From positions 1 to 64,000 of the forward strand of contig NZ_PZZL01000004.1 in the NCBI RefSeq assembly GCF_003046185.1: a stretch of 64,000 nucleotides of DNA, read 5' to 3'. This DNA is from Phreatobacter oligotrophus. GTDB lineage: Bacteria > Pseudomonadota > Alphaproteobacteria > Rhizobiales > Phreatobacteraceae. The position numbers were made by a program, and so were the translations under genes. The notes under the pieces are model-generated. The model made no database searches and was not told the origin of the DNA. It was given only the letters and a program-made list of their open reading frames with translations. Each line of letters begins with the position of its first letter. The first letter of the stretch is position 1. Shown here in pieces: positions 45,697-54,471 of the stretch.

Positions 45697-46398
45697 ATGA
45701 CTGCCCTGACCCGCCGCCATTGTCTCGTCCTTGCCGCCGCCGTCCCGCTTGCCGCCTGTTTCGAGCCGGGCGAGCTGTCCGCGCGCCGCGCCTTCATCGC
45801 CTTCCTCGAAAAGCGCGTCCTGGCGCCGCAGGGCCTGCGCGTCCCGCGCCCGACCGAGGACGAACTGACCAGCTTCGGCCGCTATGCCGCGCATTGGGAG
45901 CCGCTGCGGGTCTATCATCACGAGATGGAGACACGGCTTGCGCCGCTCCTGTCCAATGCCGGCCGCATCCTGCCAGCCCTGCGCCATCCCGAGACCTGGA
46001 TGAACAAGGTGGCCGAGATCGCCGACAGCCGCCGGCTCCTCGCCGTTGCCATGGAAGGCACGGACGAGCTTGCGCGGCGCACCGAGGGGGAGGTCGCGCG
46101 ACTGGCGCAGCCCGACGACCTCAAGATGGTCTATGCCCGGGCTTTCAAGAAACTCGTGACCGACGTGACGCCGGTTTTCCGCGGCGGCCTTGAAGGGCTC
46201 GACGGCGTGCTCGCCGCCATCGCGGACACGGGCAGCTTCCTTGCCGACAACGCCGGGCGGTTCCGCTTCGCGAACGGGACCATCATCTGGTCCGATCCGG
46301 CGCTCCATGCCCGCTTCCAGGCGAAGATCGCCGCCATCGAGACGGCGCGCAGCCGGTTGGCTGCCCTGCATTCGGCCCTGTCCGCCCTGCGCGCTTGA
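45697..46398 (+). CDS. DUF3053-like lipoprotein
   Basis: A 233-residue lipoprotein. The signal peptide ends in LAAC (Cys21), and the protein resembles the DUF3053 family (E. coli YiaF): ARRAFIAFLEKRVLAPQGLRVPRPTEDE followed by FGRYAAHWEPLRVYHHEME. The rest is helical. No function is known. The signal has two adjacent Arg (TRRHCLVLAAA), but the lipobox is the stronger feature. It stands between the mfd remnant and clpS. Confidence 0.72.
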   Translation: MTALTRRHCLVLAAAVPLAACFEPGELSARRAFIAFLEKRVLAPQGLRVPRPTEDELTSFGRYAAHWEPLRVYHHEMETRLAPLLSNAGRILPALRHPETWMNKVAEIADSRRLLAVAMEGTDELARRTEGEVARLAQPDDLKMVYARAFKKLVTDVTPVFRGGLEGLDGVLAAIADTGSFLADNAGRFRFANGTIIWSDPALHARFQAKIAAIETARSRLAALHSALSALRA

Positions 46399-46614
46399 GG
46401 TAGGCCGGCCGTTTGGTCGAAGCTTGAGCAAATGAACGGTGAAAGCCTGGGCGGTGATCTGGCGATCCCGTTCAGGCTTCCCTATTTTTACGCTCAGAGT
46501 TCCCTTGCCCGTCCCGGCATGAATCTCGCATTCTCGGTGCTAGGGTTTCGCCTTGGAGTGGACACAGCAGGATTGGACTGATCGGGGGTGCCGCTCCACC
46601 GGCACGAGAGGACG

Positions 46615-47010
46615 ATGACCAAGGACGCCATGCCTCAAGCATTCCATCCGGTCGGGCCCGCAACGCCGCTGGCCATGGCAGGCAAACGCGACGAGCGCGA
46701 CCAGGATCCGGGCGGGCCCGGCACCTCGGTGATCGCCAAGACGCGGCCGCAGACCAAGCGCCCGAGCCTCTATCGCGTGTTGTTGCTGAACGACGACTAC
46801 ACGCCGATGGAGTTCGTGGTGCACATCCTCCAGAAATTCTTCAACAAGAATGCCGAGGACGCCACGCGCATCATGCTGCACGTTCACCAGCACGGCGTCG
46901 GCGAATGCGGGGTCTACACCTACGAGGTCGCCGAAACGAAAGTGACCCAGGTCATGGACTTCGCCCGCAAGAACCAGCACCCTCTCCAATGCGTGATGGA
47001 GAAGAAGTGA
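46615..47010 (+). CDS. clpS: ATP-dependent Clp protease adaptor ClpS
   Basis: Delivers N-degron proteins to ClpAP. The 131-residue protein has the ClpS core [20 protein letters not shown], where Asn-Asp and the hydrophobic pocket bind the N-terminal residue, and the conserved [21 protein letters not shown]. About 50 poorly conserved residues precede the core. ATG 46615 has GAGAGG at -9 and is preferred; Met codons at 46630 and 46672 are possible. clpA follows 71 bp downstream. Confidence 0.94.
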   Translation: MTKDAMPQAFHPVGPATPLAMAGKRDERDQDPGGPGTSVIAKTRPQTKRPSLYRVLLLNDDYTPMEFVVHILQKFFNKNAEDATRIMLHVHQHGVGECGVYTYEVAETKVTQVMDFARKNQHPLQCVMEKK

Positions 47011-47081
47011 TTTGCCCCGGGGCCGCCCAGCCGGCCCTCCCAGGCGCCGCAAGGCGCCGCGACCGATGATCCGAGGTTCCC

Positions 47082-49562
47082 TTGCCCTCATTCTCCCGCA
47101 GTCTTGAACAGTCTCTCCACCGGGCGCTCGCGCTAGCCAACGAGCGGCGCCACGAATATGCGACGCTCGAACATCTCCTGCTGGCCCTGGTCGACGACCA
47201 GGACGCCGCCGCGGTGATGAAGGCCTGCAGCGTCGACCTGGAGAAGCTCAAGAAGAGCCTCGTCGGCTATATCGACACCGAACTCGAGAACCTCATCACC
47301 GACGGGTCCGAGGATTCCAAGCCCACCGCCGGCTTCCAGCGCGTCATCCAGCGCGCGGTGATCCACGTGCAGTCCTCGGGCCGCGAGGAGGTGACCGGCG
47401 CCAACGTGCTCGTCGCCATCTTCGCCGAGCGCGAGAGCCACGCCGCCTATTTCCTGCAGGAGCAGGACATGACCCGCTACGACGCGGTCAACTACATCAG
47501 CCACGGCATCGCCAAGCGCGCCGGGCTCTCCGAGACGCGCGCGCCGAAGGGCGCCGACGAGCCGGAGGAGGCCAAGGAGAAGGCGACCGAGGGCGACAAG
47601 AAGAAGGGTGACGCGCTGGACACCTATTGCGTCAACCTCAACCGCAAGGCGCGCGAGGGCCGGATCGACCCGCTGATCGGCCGCGACAGCGAGATAAGCC
47701 GCACCATCCAGGTGCTCTGCCGCCGCCAGAAGAACAACCCGCTGCTGGTGGGTGATCCCGGCGTCGGCAAGACCGCCATCGCCGAGGGCCTCGCCAAGCG
47801 CATCGTCGAGAACGACGTGCCGGAGGTCCTCAAGGACGCCACCGTCTTCTCGCTCGACATGGGCACGCTGCTGGCCGGCACCCGCTATCGCGGCGACTTC
47901 GAGGAGCGCCTGAAGCAGGTGATCAAGGAGGTGGAGGCCCACCCCAACGCCATCATGTTCATCGACGAGATCCACACCGTCATCGGTGCGGGTGCGACCT
48001 CGGGCGGTGCCATGGACGCCTCGAACCTGCTGAAGCCGGCGCTCGCCCAGGGCACGCTGCGCTGCATCGGCTCGACCACCTACAAGGAGTACCGCCAGTA
48101 CTTCGAGAAGGACCGCGCCCTCGTCCGCCGCTTCCAGAAGATCGACGTGACCGAGCCGACGGTCGAGGATTCCATCGAGATCCTGAAGGGCCTCAAGCAG
48201 ACCTTCGAGACCTATCACAAGCTGCGCTACACCAACGACGCCATCCGCGCGGCGGTGGAGCTCTCGGCCCGCTACATCCATGACCGCAAGCTCCCCGACA
48301 AGGCGATCGACGTGATCGACGAGACCGGCGCCGCGCAGATGCTGGTGCCGGAGGGCAAGCGCAAGAAGACGATCGGCATCAAGGAGATCGAGGCGACGAT
48401 CGCCACCATGGCGCGCATCCCCCCGAAGACCGTCTCCAAGGACGATGCCGAGGTGCTGCGCAACATCGAGAACACGCTGAAGCGCGTGGTCTACGGCCAG
48501 GACAAGGCCATCGAGGCGCTCTCGGCCTCGATCAAGCTCGCCCGGGCCGGCCTGCGCGAGCCGGAGAAGCCGATCGGCAACTACCTGTTCTCCGGCCCAA
48601 CCGGCGTCGGCAAGACCGAGGTCGCCAAGCAGCTCGCCCAGGTCCTGGGCGTCCAGCTGCTGCGCTTCGACATGTCGGAATATATGGAGCGCCACACGGT
48701 GTCCCGGCTGATCGGCGCGCCGCCCGGCTATGTCGGCTTCGACCAGGGCGGCCTGCTGACCGATGGCGTCGACCAGAATCCCTATTGCGTGCTGCTGCTG
48801 GACGAGATCGAGAAGGCTCATCCGGACCTCTTCAACATCCTCCTGCAGATCATGGATCACGGGAAGCTGACCGACCACAACGGCAAGTCGGTCGATTTCA
48901 GGAACGTCATCCTGATCATGACCACCAATGCCGGCGCGGCGGATCTCGCCAAGCCCGCCATCGGTTTCACCCGTAACAAGCGGACCGGCGAGGACACCGA
49001 GGCCATCAACCGCCTCTTCGCGCCGGAATTCCGCAACCGCCTCGACGCCACGATCGCCTTCGGCCACCTGTCGACCGAGGTCATCGGCAATGTCGTCGAG
49101 AAATTCGTCCTCCAGCTCGAGGCCCAGCTCGCCGACCGCCAGGTCACGATCGAGCTGTCGCCCGATGCCAAGGACTGGCTGATCGAGCGCGGCTATGACG
49201 AGCAGATGGGCGCGCGCCCCATGGCCCGCGTCATCCAGGAGTACGTGAAAAAGCCGCTCGCCGAGGACCTGCTCTTCGGCCGGCTGAAGAACGGCGGCCA
49301 TGTCCGGGTCATCGTCTCGAAGGACGAGGAGGGATTCCCCATCCTCGGCTTCGACTATCCGGCAGGCCCGGTCACGCCGAAGCCGGAGCCGGTCGCTCCC
49401 GACGTGCGCAAGATCGCCAAGCGCGCGGCGAAGAGCGCCCCGGCCAAGGCCAAGCGCAAGCCGAAGGGCGGCTCCGGCGGTGGTTCGGGCGGCGTTCCGG
49501 CTCCCACCGAGCCGAAGCGTCCCTCCGGTTCCGTGCCGAAGGTGCCGCTCAAGGCGGACTGA
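47082..49562 (+). CDS. clpA: ATP-dependent Clp protease ATP-binding subunit ClpA
   Basis: AAA+ unfoldase that feeds substrates to ClpP. The 826-residue protein has the Clp N-domain (first about 140 residues), AAA1 with Walker A GDPGVGKT (about 224-231) and AAA2 with GPTGVGKT (about 505-512). The ClpP-docking loop reads PAIGFTRN, a variant of the usual IGL. A Lys/Ala/Pro/Gly-rich extension of about 60 residues closes the protein, longer than in E. coli. The start is TTG 47082, with GAGG upstream and the standard N-terminus [15 protein letters not shown]. Confidence 0.96.
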   Translation: MPSFSRSLEQSLHRALALANERRHEYATLEHLLLALVDDQDAAAVMKACSVDLEKLKKSLVGYIDTELENLITDGSEDSKPTAGFQRVIQRAVIHVQSSGREEVTGANVLVAIFAERESHAAYFLQEQDMTRYDAVNYISHGIAKRAGLSETRAPKGADEPEEAKEKATEGDKKKGDALDTYCVNLNRKAREGRIDPLIGRDSEISRTIQVLCRRQKNNPLLVGDPGVGKTAIAEGLAKRIVENDVPEVLKDATVFSLDMGTLLAGTRYRGDFEERLKQVIKEVEAHPNAIMFIDEIHTVIGAGATSGGAMDASNLLKPALAQGTLRCIGSTTYKEYRQYFEKDRALVRRFQKIDVTEPTVEDSIEILKGLKQTFETYHKLRYTNDAIRAAVELSARYIHDRKLPDKAIDVIDETGAAQMLVPEGKRKKTIGIKEIEATIATMARIPPKTVSKDDAEVLRNIENTLKRVVYGQDKAIEALSASIKLARAGLREPEKPIGNYLFSGPTGVGKTEVAKQLAQVLGVQLLRFDMSEYMERHTVSRLIGAPPGYVGFDQGGLLTDGVDQNPYCVLLLDEIEKAHPDLFNILLQIMDHGKLTDHNGKSVDFRNVILIMTTNAGAADLAKPAIGFTRNKRTGEDTEAINRLFAPEFRNRLDATIAFGHLSTEVIGNVVEKFVLQLEAQLADRQVTIELSPDAKDWLIERGYDEQMGARPMARVIQEYVKKPLAEDLLFGRLKNGGHVRVIVSKDEEGFPILGFDYPAGPVTPKPEPVAPDVRKIAKRAAKSAPAKAKRKPKGGSGGGSGGVPAPTEPKRPSGSVPKVPLKAD

Positions 49563-49586
49563 GGACGTCGTCACCACCACGCTCCC

Positions 49587-49616
49587 GAGCCCGGCCGTCA
49601 CCGACGCGCCGGGCTC
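49587..49616 (+). terminator. Possible terminator after clpA
   Basis: GAGCCCGGC/GCCGGGCTC, a 9 bp perfect stem with a 12 bp loop, followed only by CGTCGTTTC. The poor T-tract lowers confidence. Confidence 0.5.
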
Positions 49617-49710
49617 CGTCGTTTCAGGCTCCGTCTTTCGGGCGATGAATGGCCTTCATGCAGCATCGTTTCTTGCCAAGGCCGGTGCTTCCACGGCGTG
49701 ATCGGCGACG

Positions 49711-50448
49711 ATGTCAGCCGCCGAGCCCTACCAACCCCTGAGCCAATCCGCCTATTTCCGCCGGGGATTGCGCGCCGCGGTCGCGCTGCCGGCGGTGATT
49801 CTCGCCGCAACCTTCATCGGCATCGGCTCGGTCTGTGCGGGCTATGGCATGCCCCTGGCGTGGGCATTGCTCGCGACCGTGCTGATCTGGGCAGGTCCCG
49901 CTCATCTCATTCTCGTCGGCGGTCTTGCCTCCGGCGCCTCGTGGCTTGCGGTGGGGATCACCGTGGGGCTGTCCTCGGTGCGGCTGCTGCCCATGGTCGT
50001 GTCGCTGCTGCCCTATCTCAGGCTGCAGAACCGCAACCCGGTGGTGGCGGTGATCTGCGCCCATTTCGTCGCCATCTCGATCTGGGTGGAAGGCCTGCGG
50101 CTCCTGCCGCAGATCGACGCCGAGGGCCGGGTGCCCTTCTTCCTCGGCCTCGGCACCGGGCTCCTCGCTTCGGCGACCACGGCGACGGCGGCGGGCTATT
50201 TCCTCGCCGGCATCATCCCGCCGGCCTTTAGCGCCGCGCTCCTGTTCCTCACCCCGATCTTCTTCCTGCTCTCGCTCTTCACCACGGCGCGCGCACTCTC
50301 CGACCGTCTCGCCATCGGCTTCGGATTTTTCGGCCTGCTCGCAGCGAGCACTATCGGCGACGGTCTTGAGCTGCTCTATGCCGGCCTCGGTGGCGGGACG
50401 ATCGCCTATGGCGTCGCGCGGCTGAAGCGCCTGCGGGAGGCTCCGTGA
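49711..50448 (+). CDS. AzlC family membrane protein, large subunit of a branched-chain amino acid exporter
   Basis: A 245-residue inner-membrane protein with about six or seven helices. The AzlC pattern is visible: FRRGLRAAVALPAVILAATFIGIGSVCAGYGMP, then GPAHLILVGGLASGAS and SSVRLLPMVVSLLPYL. Together with an AzlD-type partner it exports branched-chain amino acids in better-studied bacteria. The GTG of the azlD-like gene overlaps its stop by 4 bp, so the pair is coupled. Confidence 0.85.
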   Translation: MSAAEPYQPLSQSAYFRRGLRAAVALPAVILAATFIGIGSVCAGYGMPLAWALLATVLIWAGPAHLILVGGLASGASWLAVGITVGLSSVRLLPMVVSLLPYLRLQNRNPVVAVICAHFVAISIWVEGLRLLPQIDAEGRVPFFLGLGTGLLASATTATAAGYFLAGIIPPAFSAALLFLTPIFFLLSLFTTARALSDRLAIGFGFFGLLAASTIGDGLELLYAGLGGGTIAYGVARLKRLREAP

Positions 50449-50795
50449 CCCTCTTCGGATCCGATCCCACGCCCTATATCGCGCTGCTGCTGGTCGGGGT
50501 GCTCCCCAGCGAGATCTGGCGCTTGATGGCGCTGGTCGTCGGGCGCGGCCTCGACGAGACCTCGGAGATTCTCGTCTGGGTGAGGGCCGTCGCCACGGCG
50601 ACCCTGGCGGCGGTGGTGGCAAAGCTCGCCTTCTTCCCCGGCGGGGCGCTGGCCGAGTTGCCGACCGGTTGGCGCATCGCGGCCTTCGTCATCGGCCTCA
50701 CCGCCTATGCGGTGGGGCGCAAGTCCGTGCTGCTGGGCGTCCTCTCGGCCGAGGCGGTGATCGTCGGCGCCTCGCTCTGGCTCGGGATCCGCTGA
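50445..50795 (+). CDS. AzlD family membrane protein, small exporter subunit
   Basis: A 116-residue protein with four membrane helices, the small partner of the AzlC-like protein. It starts with GTG 50445 within the end of the azlC-like gene (GTGA overlap). The sequence YIALLLVGVLPSEIWRLMALVVGRGLDE is a divergent version of the AzlD N-terminus. It is convergent with the HIT gene; their stop codons abut. Confidence 0.75.
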   Translation: MTLFGSDPTPYIALLLVGVLPSEIWRLMALVVGRGLDETSEILVWVRAVATATLAAVVAKLAFFPGGALAELPTGWRIAAFVIGLTAYAVGRKSVLLGVLSAEAVIVGASLWLGIR

Positions 50796-51239
50796 TCATC
50801 CGCCGGCCTGCATCGCCTCGAGCGCAGCACGGATGGTCCCGGCATGCTTGGCCAGGACCTCGCCGTTCTCCATCGCGCCGGTATGCGGACGCAGCGCGAC
50901 GCCCTCCCAACGCGGCAGCACGTGGACGTGGATGTGGAACACCACCTGGCCACCGGCGCTCTCGTTGAACTGCTGGATGGTCAGGCCGTCGGCCGCCATG
51001 GCCTTCTTCACGCCCTTGGCGACGAACTGCACGGCCTTGGCGAGTTCCGCAAGATCGTCGGGATGGATGTCGAGAATGTTGCGCGCGGCCGCCTTGGGGA
51101 TCACCAGCACATGGCCGTCGGCGCGGGGCATGATGTCCATGAAGGCCAGCACCTTGTCGGTCTCGTAGACCTTGTGGGCCGGCATCTCGCCGCGCAGGAG
51201 CTTGGCGAAGACGTTGTTCGGATCATAGGCGGCGGACAT
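50796..51239 (-). CDS. HIT family protein (Hint-like nucleotide hydrolase)
   Basis: A 147-residue histidine-triad protein, likely hydrolysing adenosine phosphoramidates or related nucleotide conjugates. The triad HIHVHVLPRW is at about 97-106, with the N-terminal NNVFAKLLRGEMPAHKVYE and MDIMPRADGHVLVIPK. ATG 51239 is preceded by GAGGG at a 7-base spacing, but this Shine-Dalgarno lies within the 3' arm of an 11 bp hairpin. Translation may therefore be conditional. Confidence 0.93.
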   Translation of the reverse strand: MSAAYDPNNVFAKLLRGEMPAHKVYETDKVLAFMDIMPRADGHVLVIPKAAARNILDIHPDDLAELAKAVQFVAKGVKKAMAADGLTIQQFNESAGGQVVFHIHVHVLPRWEGVALRPHTGAMENGEVLAKHAGTIRAALEAMQAGG

Positions 51240-51243
51240 GAAA

Positions 51244-51273
51244 ACACCCTCGCGATGGGAACCGCGAGGGTGT
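51244..51273 (-). terminator. Hairpin: terminator of the Tat/Arg-tail gene and possible regulator of the HIT gene
   Basis: On the minus strand ACACCCTCGCG, loop GTTCCCAT, CGCGAGGGTGT, then TTT. The perfect 11 bp stem with a short T-run looks like a rho-independent terminator of the gene at 51311-51556. The 3' arm contains GAGGG, the ribosome-binding site of the HIT gene, whose ATG follows seven bases later. Read-through or melting would be needed to express the HIT gene from upstream. Confidence 0.72.
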
Positions 51274-51310
51274 CGCAATCCGATGGCGCGGCGTCAAGCG
51301 CCGCGGCCGG

Positions 51311-51556
51311 TCACCAGTAATAGACCCGGCGGCGCCAGTAGCGGCGACGGCGGATGATATAGACCCGGCGGGGGCGGCGATACCAGCGACGGCGACGGAC
51401 GATGTAGTACTGCATTTCCGTCGGGGTTTCGGCGGCCGGGGCCACAGGAGCGACGGGAGCGGTTGCGGTGGCGGGCGCGGCCTGGGCCGTGCCGGCAGCC
51501 GCTGCGACGGCGAGGCCGCCGATAGCGGCCGCGACGAATGTGCGACGATGAATCAT
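51311..51556 (-). CDS. Small Tat-exported protein with Arg/Tyr-rich tail (copy 2)
   Basis: An 81-residue protein: Tat signal MIHRRTFVAAAIGGLAVAA with cleavage near AQA-AP, an Ala/Pro/Thr linker, PTEMQ (45-49), then a tail of Arg, Tyr and Trp (RRRRWYRRPRRVYIIRRRR). Same plan as the proteins at 34756 and 51712. ATG 51556 is preferred over ATG 51562, since GAGGAG is then 8 bases upstream instead of 2. The hairpin at 51244-51273 follows. Function is unknown; the mature peptide should be extremely basic. Confidence 0.75.
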   Translation of the reverse strand: MIHRRTFVAAAIGGLAVAAAAGTAQAAPATATAPVAPVAPAAETPTEMQYYIVRRRRWYRRPRRVYIIRRRRYWRRRVYYW

Positions 51557-51667
51557 TGGCATGTCTCCTCAGGCAGGCGGCGCATCGGGGGGCACGGTGA
51601 TGCGCGGGTGATGCGGCGTCAATCCGCTTCGGCACTGACAGTCTGTGTCATGTGTTTCTGCCTGTCG

Positions 51668-51700
51668 ACGCCCGGCGACGGAGGCCATGTCGCCGGGCGT
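51668..51700 (-). terminator. Strong hairpin after the third Tat/Arg-tail gene
   Basis: ACGCCCGGCGAC/GTCGCCGGGCGT is a perfect 12 bp stem with a 9 bp loop, 11 bp beyond the stop codon on the minus strand. It is not followed by a T-run, so it may stabilise the mRNA end rather than terminate by itself. Confidence 0.5.
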
Positions 51701-51711
51701 CGGAGGGGGCG

Positions 51712-51981
51712 TCAGGCGCGGCGCGCGGTGCGGCGGGCCACCCGGCGGGCGCGGCGATGGGCCCGGCGGGCATGGCGGCGAGCATGGCGATGCGCATGGC
51801 GGCGGCCACGGCGGCGCATCTCGACCGGCTCACCGGCGTCCGGCGTCACGGTGGTCGCGGCGGCCGGCTCGATGGCGGCAAGGGCCTCGGCGGCGGGAGC
51901 AGCCTGGGCCGCAGCGGCGGCGAGGGCGGTCGCGGCGACACCGGCACCGAGGGCGGTGAAGAACGTGCGGCGATGCATCAT
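51712..51981 (-). CDS. Small Tat-exported protein with Arg/His/Ala-rich tail (copy 3)
   Basis: An 89-residue protein: Tat signal MMHRRTFFTALGAGVAATA, cleavage near AQA-AP, an Ala-rich linker, PVEMR (52-56), then a tail made almost only of Arg, His and Ala (RRGRRHAHRHARRHARRAHR). The tail has a loose A-R-R rhythm resembling histone H1-like or protamine-like peptides, yet it is on an exported protein. AAGGAG lies 7 bases before ATG 51981. The 221 bp upstream contain a palindrome GAACCGGTTC at 52017-52026. Tandem with copy 2, 155 bp apart. Confidence 0.75.
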   Translation of the reverse strand: MMHRRTFFTALGAGVAATALAAAAAQAAPAAEALAAIEPAAATTVTPDAGEPVEMRRRGRRHAHRHARRHARRAHRRARRVARRTARRA

Positions 51982-52202
51982 GGTCAGTCTCCTTGGGGTT
52001 CGAAGCGAAACCGTGTGAACCGGTTCGAGGATGACTGTGCTCCTCCCCATCTGAACCGCTCATATCGCGGCGTTTAGGAACCGTTCATCGCTGCAGGCGC
52101 GCGCAATGGCGGCGATGAGGCCGTGGCATCGAACGGACATGATCGGCCGTGATCATCCTCCTGTCAGCCTCGCGCCACCTGAACCCACGGGAGAAGAGCT
52201 CC

Positions 52203-52520
52203 ATGGCCATCGACCCCAGCATCGCCGCCAAGGCCGCCGAAGAGGCGGAGGCCAAGGAGAAGCGCAAGGCCGCCGATAACGGCTCATGGGTCGACGTGGC
52301 GGACGTTGCCGGCTCCGTGCTCGACCTCGTCGGAACCGCCGCCCCCAGCGTTGGCCGGACGACCGCCGCGGCAGCCAGCACGGTCACCGAGACAGCCGGG
52401 ACCCTGGCGACAGGAGCCTTCGAGACGGGCGGCGCCATCGTGTCCGGCGCTGCCGAGACGGCCGGATCGATCGTCTCCGGCGTCGCAGACGTGGTGGGCG
52501 GGCTCTTCGACGGCCTGTGA
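52203..52520 (+). CDS. Small protein with tandem 11-residue repeats
   Basis: A 105-residue Ala/Gly/Thr-rich protein without Cys or Tyr. After a charged N-terminal helix (about 8-24) it shows tandem 11-residue units: ETAGTLATGAF (63-73), ETGGAIVSGAA (74-84), ETAGSIVSGVA (85-95) and a final DVVGGLFDGL. Such 11-mers form extended amphipathic helices in synuclein-, perilipin- and LEA-type proteins. A membrane- or granule-surface-binding role is possible; I recognise no named family. GGGAGAAG precedes ATG 52203. It is convergent with the FemAB-like gene. Confidence 0.65.
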   Translation: MAIDPSIAAKAAEEAEAKEKRKAADNGSWVDVADVAGSVLDLVGTAAPSVGRTTAAAASTVTETAGTLATGAFETGGAIVSGAAETAGSIVSGVADVVGGLFDGL

Positions 52521-52529
52521 CCGCCGCCG

Positions 52530-53708
52530 CTAGTCCTGTTCCTCGAGCTCGGGCCGGCGGAACGGGGTCAGCGTGCCGAGTTCGTCGATCGCCTCGGCGA
52601 TGTAGCGCCGTTCCCGTTGCAGGTAGTCATCGACCGCGCGACGGAAGCCGCGATCGACGATGAAATGCGCTGAATAGGTCGTCACCGGCTTGTAGCCGCG
52701 CGCCAGCTTGTGCTCGCCCTGCGCCCCCGCCTCGACCCGCTTCAGGCCCTTCTCGATCGCATAGTCGATGGCCTGGTAGTAGCAGACCTCGAAATGCAGG
52801 AAGGGATGGTTCTCCACCGCGCCCCAATGGCGTCCGTAGAGAACGTCCCGGCCGATGAAATTGATGGCGCCGGCGACATAGCGGCCCTCGCGCTCCGCCA
52901 TGACGAGGAGGATTCGGTCGGCCATGCGCTCGCCGATCAGCGAGTAGAAGGCGCGCGTCAGGTAGGGCCGGCCCCATTTGCGGGAGCCGGTGTCCATGTA
53001 GAACTCGAAGAAGCGGTCCCAGACCGCCTCCGTCAGCTCCGGCCCGGTGAGGCGACGGATGGTGATCCCATTGCCCTCCAGCGCATCGCGGCGTTCGCGG
53101 CGGATCACCTTGCGCTTGCGGGAGGAGAGGGCGGCGAGGAAGTCGTCGAACGAGCCGTAGCCCTCGTTCTCGAAGTGGAACTGGGTGTCGGTGCGCTGCA
53201 GATAGTCCGCCTCGCCCATCAGCGCCCACTCGTCCGCGGGACAGAAGGTGACGTGCAGCGAGGAGACGCCGGCCTCGGCGGCGACCTGCGCCGCCCCCTG
53301 GACGAGCGCCGCGCGGGCGAGGTCCGCGCCCTCGCCGGGGCGGACCAGAAGGCGGCGCCCGGTCGCGGGGGTGAAGGGGACGCTCGCCTGCAGCTTCGGG
53401 TAATAGCGCCCGCCGGCCCGCTCATAGGCCTCGGCCCAGCCCGCATCGAACACATACTCGCCGCGGGAATGGCTCTTCAGGTAGCAGGGCAGGATGCCGG
53501 CGATGACGCCGCCGCGTTCGAGCACGAGGTGATGGCCAAGCCAGCCGGTCTCCCGCACCGCCGATTTCGACTCCTCCAGCGACAGGAAGAAGGCGTGGTC
53601 GAGGAAGGGATCAACGGCGCCGGTGGGGTCGGCGGCACAGGCATTCCAGTCTCCCGCAGCGATGTCCTTGACGCTGCGGACGACGCGGATGGTGAAGCTA
53701 TCGGACAT
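52530..53708 (-). CDS. FemAB-like GNAT protein (DUF482, peptidoglycan-associated)
   Basis: A 392-residue protein of the DUF482 / Pfam peptidogalycan-biosynthesis family, with two GNAT-like halves as in FemAB aminoacyltransferases. Conserved parts include WNACAADPTGAVDPFLDHAFFLSLEES, the basic SSRKRKVIRRERRDA, YMDTGSRKWGRPYLTRAF and GAQGEHKLARGYKP. Its true substrate is not established in alphaproteobacteria. It is the first gene of no obvious operon; the GDPD gene lies 10 bp upstream in the same direction and ends before it, so cotranscription is likely. Confidence 0.83.
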   Translation of the reverse strand: MSDSFTIRVVRSVKDIAAGDWNACAADPTGAVDPFLDHAFFLSLEESKSAVRETGWLGHHLVLERGGVIAGILPCYLKSHSRGEYVFDAGWAEAYERAGGRYYPKLQASVPFTPATGRRLLVRPGEGADLARAALVQGAAQVAAEAGVSSLHVTFCPADEWALMGEADYLQRTDTQFHFENEGYGSFDDFLAALSSRKRKVIRRERRDALEGNGITIRRLTGPELTEAVWDRFFEFYMDTGSRKWGRPYLTRAFYSLIGERMADRILLVMAEREGRYVAGAINFIGRDVLYGRHWGAVENHPFLHFEVCYYQAIDYAIEKGLKRVEAGAQGEHKLARGYKPVTTYSAHFIVDRGFRRAVDDYLQRERRYIAEAIDELGTLTPFRRPELEEQD

Positions 53709-53718
53709 GCCCGGCAGA

Positions 53719-54471
53719 TTAGGCGAGATAGCCCTCGAAGGTCACCTGATCCGCATGCTTTGCCCCGATCACACGCTCGTCATCCGTGCGGACCGTCCAG
53801 CAGATCACCGGCTTGCCGGCGGCGCGGAACGCCGTGGTCGCGGCATTGGGGAGGTCGGCGACGCGCCAGGAGAGGAAATCCGGCTCGGTGCGGGCGGCAT
53901 GGGCAAGGCTTGACAGGTCGCGGCGCACCGCTTCCGGCAGCTTCGCCCAGTGGGCTCCGGCATAGTGGCTCTCGGCGACGATGCCGCGGACGAGGGCAGG
54001 GGCGTTGTCCTTGAGCCAGGCGATCGGGCCGGGATCGAAGGACATGAGGGCGAGGGGGCCGGAATAGCCGGCCGCCAGCGCCGCGACGCGGCGGGTGAGA
54101 TCGAGCCGCCCGTCAAACTCGGATTTGATCTCGACGACCAGCGGCACCCGGCCGGCCACCTGGTCGAACAGGTCCGACAGGGTTCCCATCCGGTCGTCGG
54201 TCGCCTTGAAGGCCGTGGCGCGCAGGTCCGCCACGGTCCGCGCATCCACGCGGCCGCTCGCGGTGGTGAGCCGGTCGAGGGTCGAATCATGGAAGACGAT
54301 GGCGTCGCCATCGGCCGTCGGCTGCACGTCGCATTCGATGGCATAGCCGCCGGCGATGGCGGCGGCGAAGGCGCGCGGGCAGTTCTCGATCACGCCGGCC
54401 GCAAGCCCATGCAGGCCGCGATGGGCGATCGGCCGCGCCGTCAGCCAGGACAGGTCCGCGCGCCCGGCCAT
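53719..54471 (-). CDS. Glycerophosphodiester phosphodiesterase family protein
   Basis: A 250-residue TIM-barrel phosphodiesterase that should release glycerol-3-phosphate from glycerophosphodiesters such as phospholipid headgroup remnants. The catalytic set is visible: AHRGLHGL, ENCPRAFAAAI, ECDVQPTADG and VFHDSTLDRLT, with VVEIKSEF later. There is no signal peptide, so it acts in the cytoplasm. The start overlaps the RidA stop (TGATG), and the FemAB-like gene follows after 10 bp. Confidence 0.92.
   Translation of the reverse strand: MAGRADLSWLTARPIAHRGLHGLAAGVIENCPRAFAAAIAGGYAIECDVQPTADGDAIVFHDSTLDRLTTASGRVDARTVADLRATAFKATDDRMGTLSDLFDQVAGRVPLVVEIKSEFDGRLDLTRRVAALAAGYSGPLALMSFDPGPIAWLKDNAPALVRGIVAESHYAGAHWAKLPEAVRRDLSSLAHAARTEPDFLSWRVADLPNAATTAFRAAGKPVICWTVRTDDERVIGAKHADQVTFEGYLA

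Noticed and set aside
46503-46540. Heat-shock (RpoH) promoter before clpS
   Set aside because: A CTTGCC element is present, but no acceptable -10 at the right distance.
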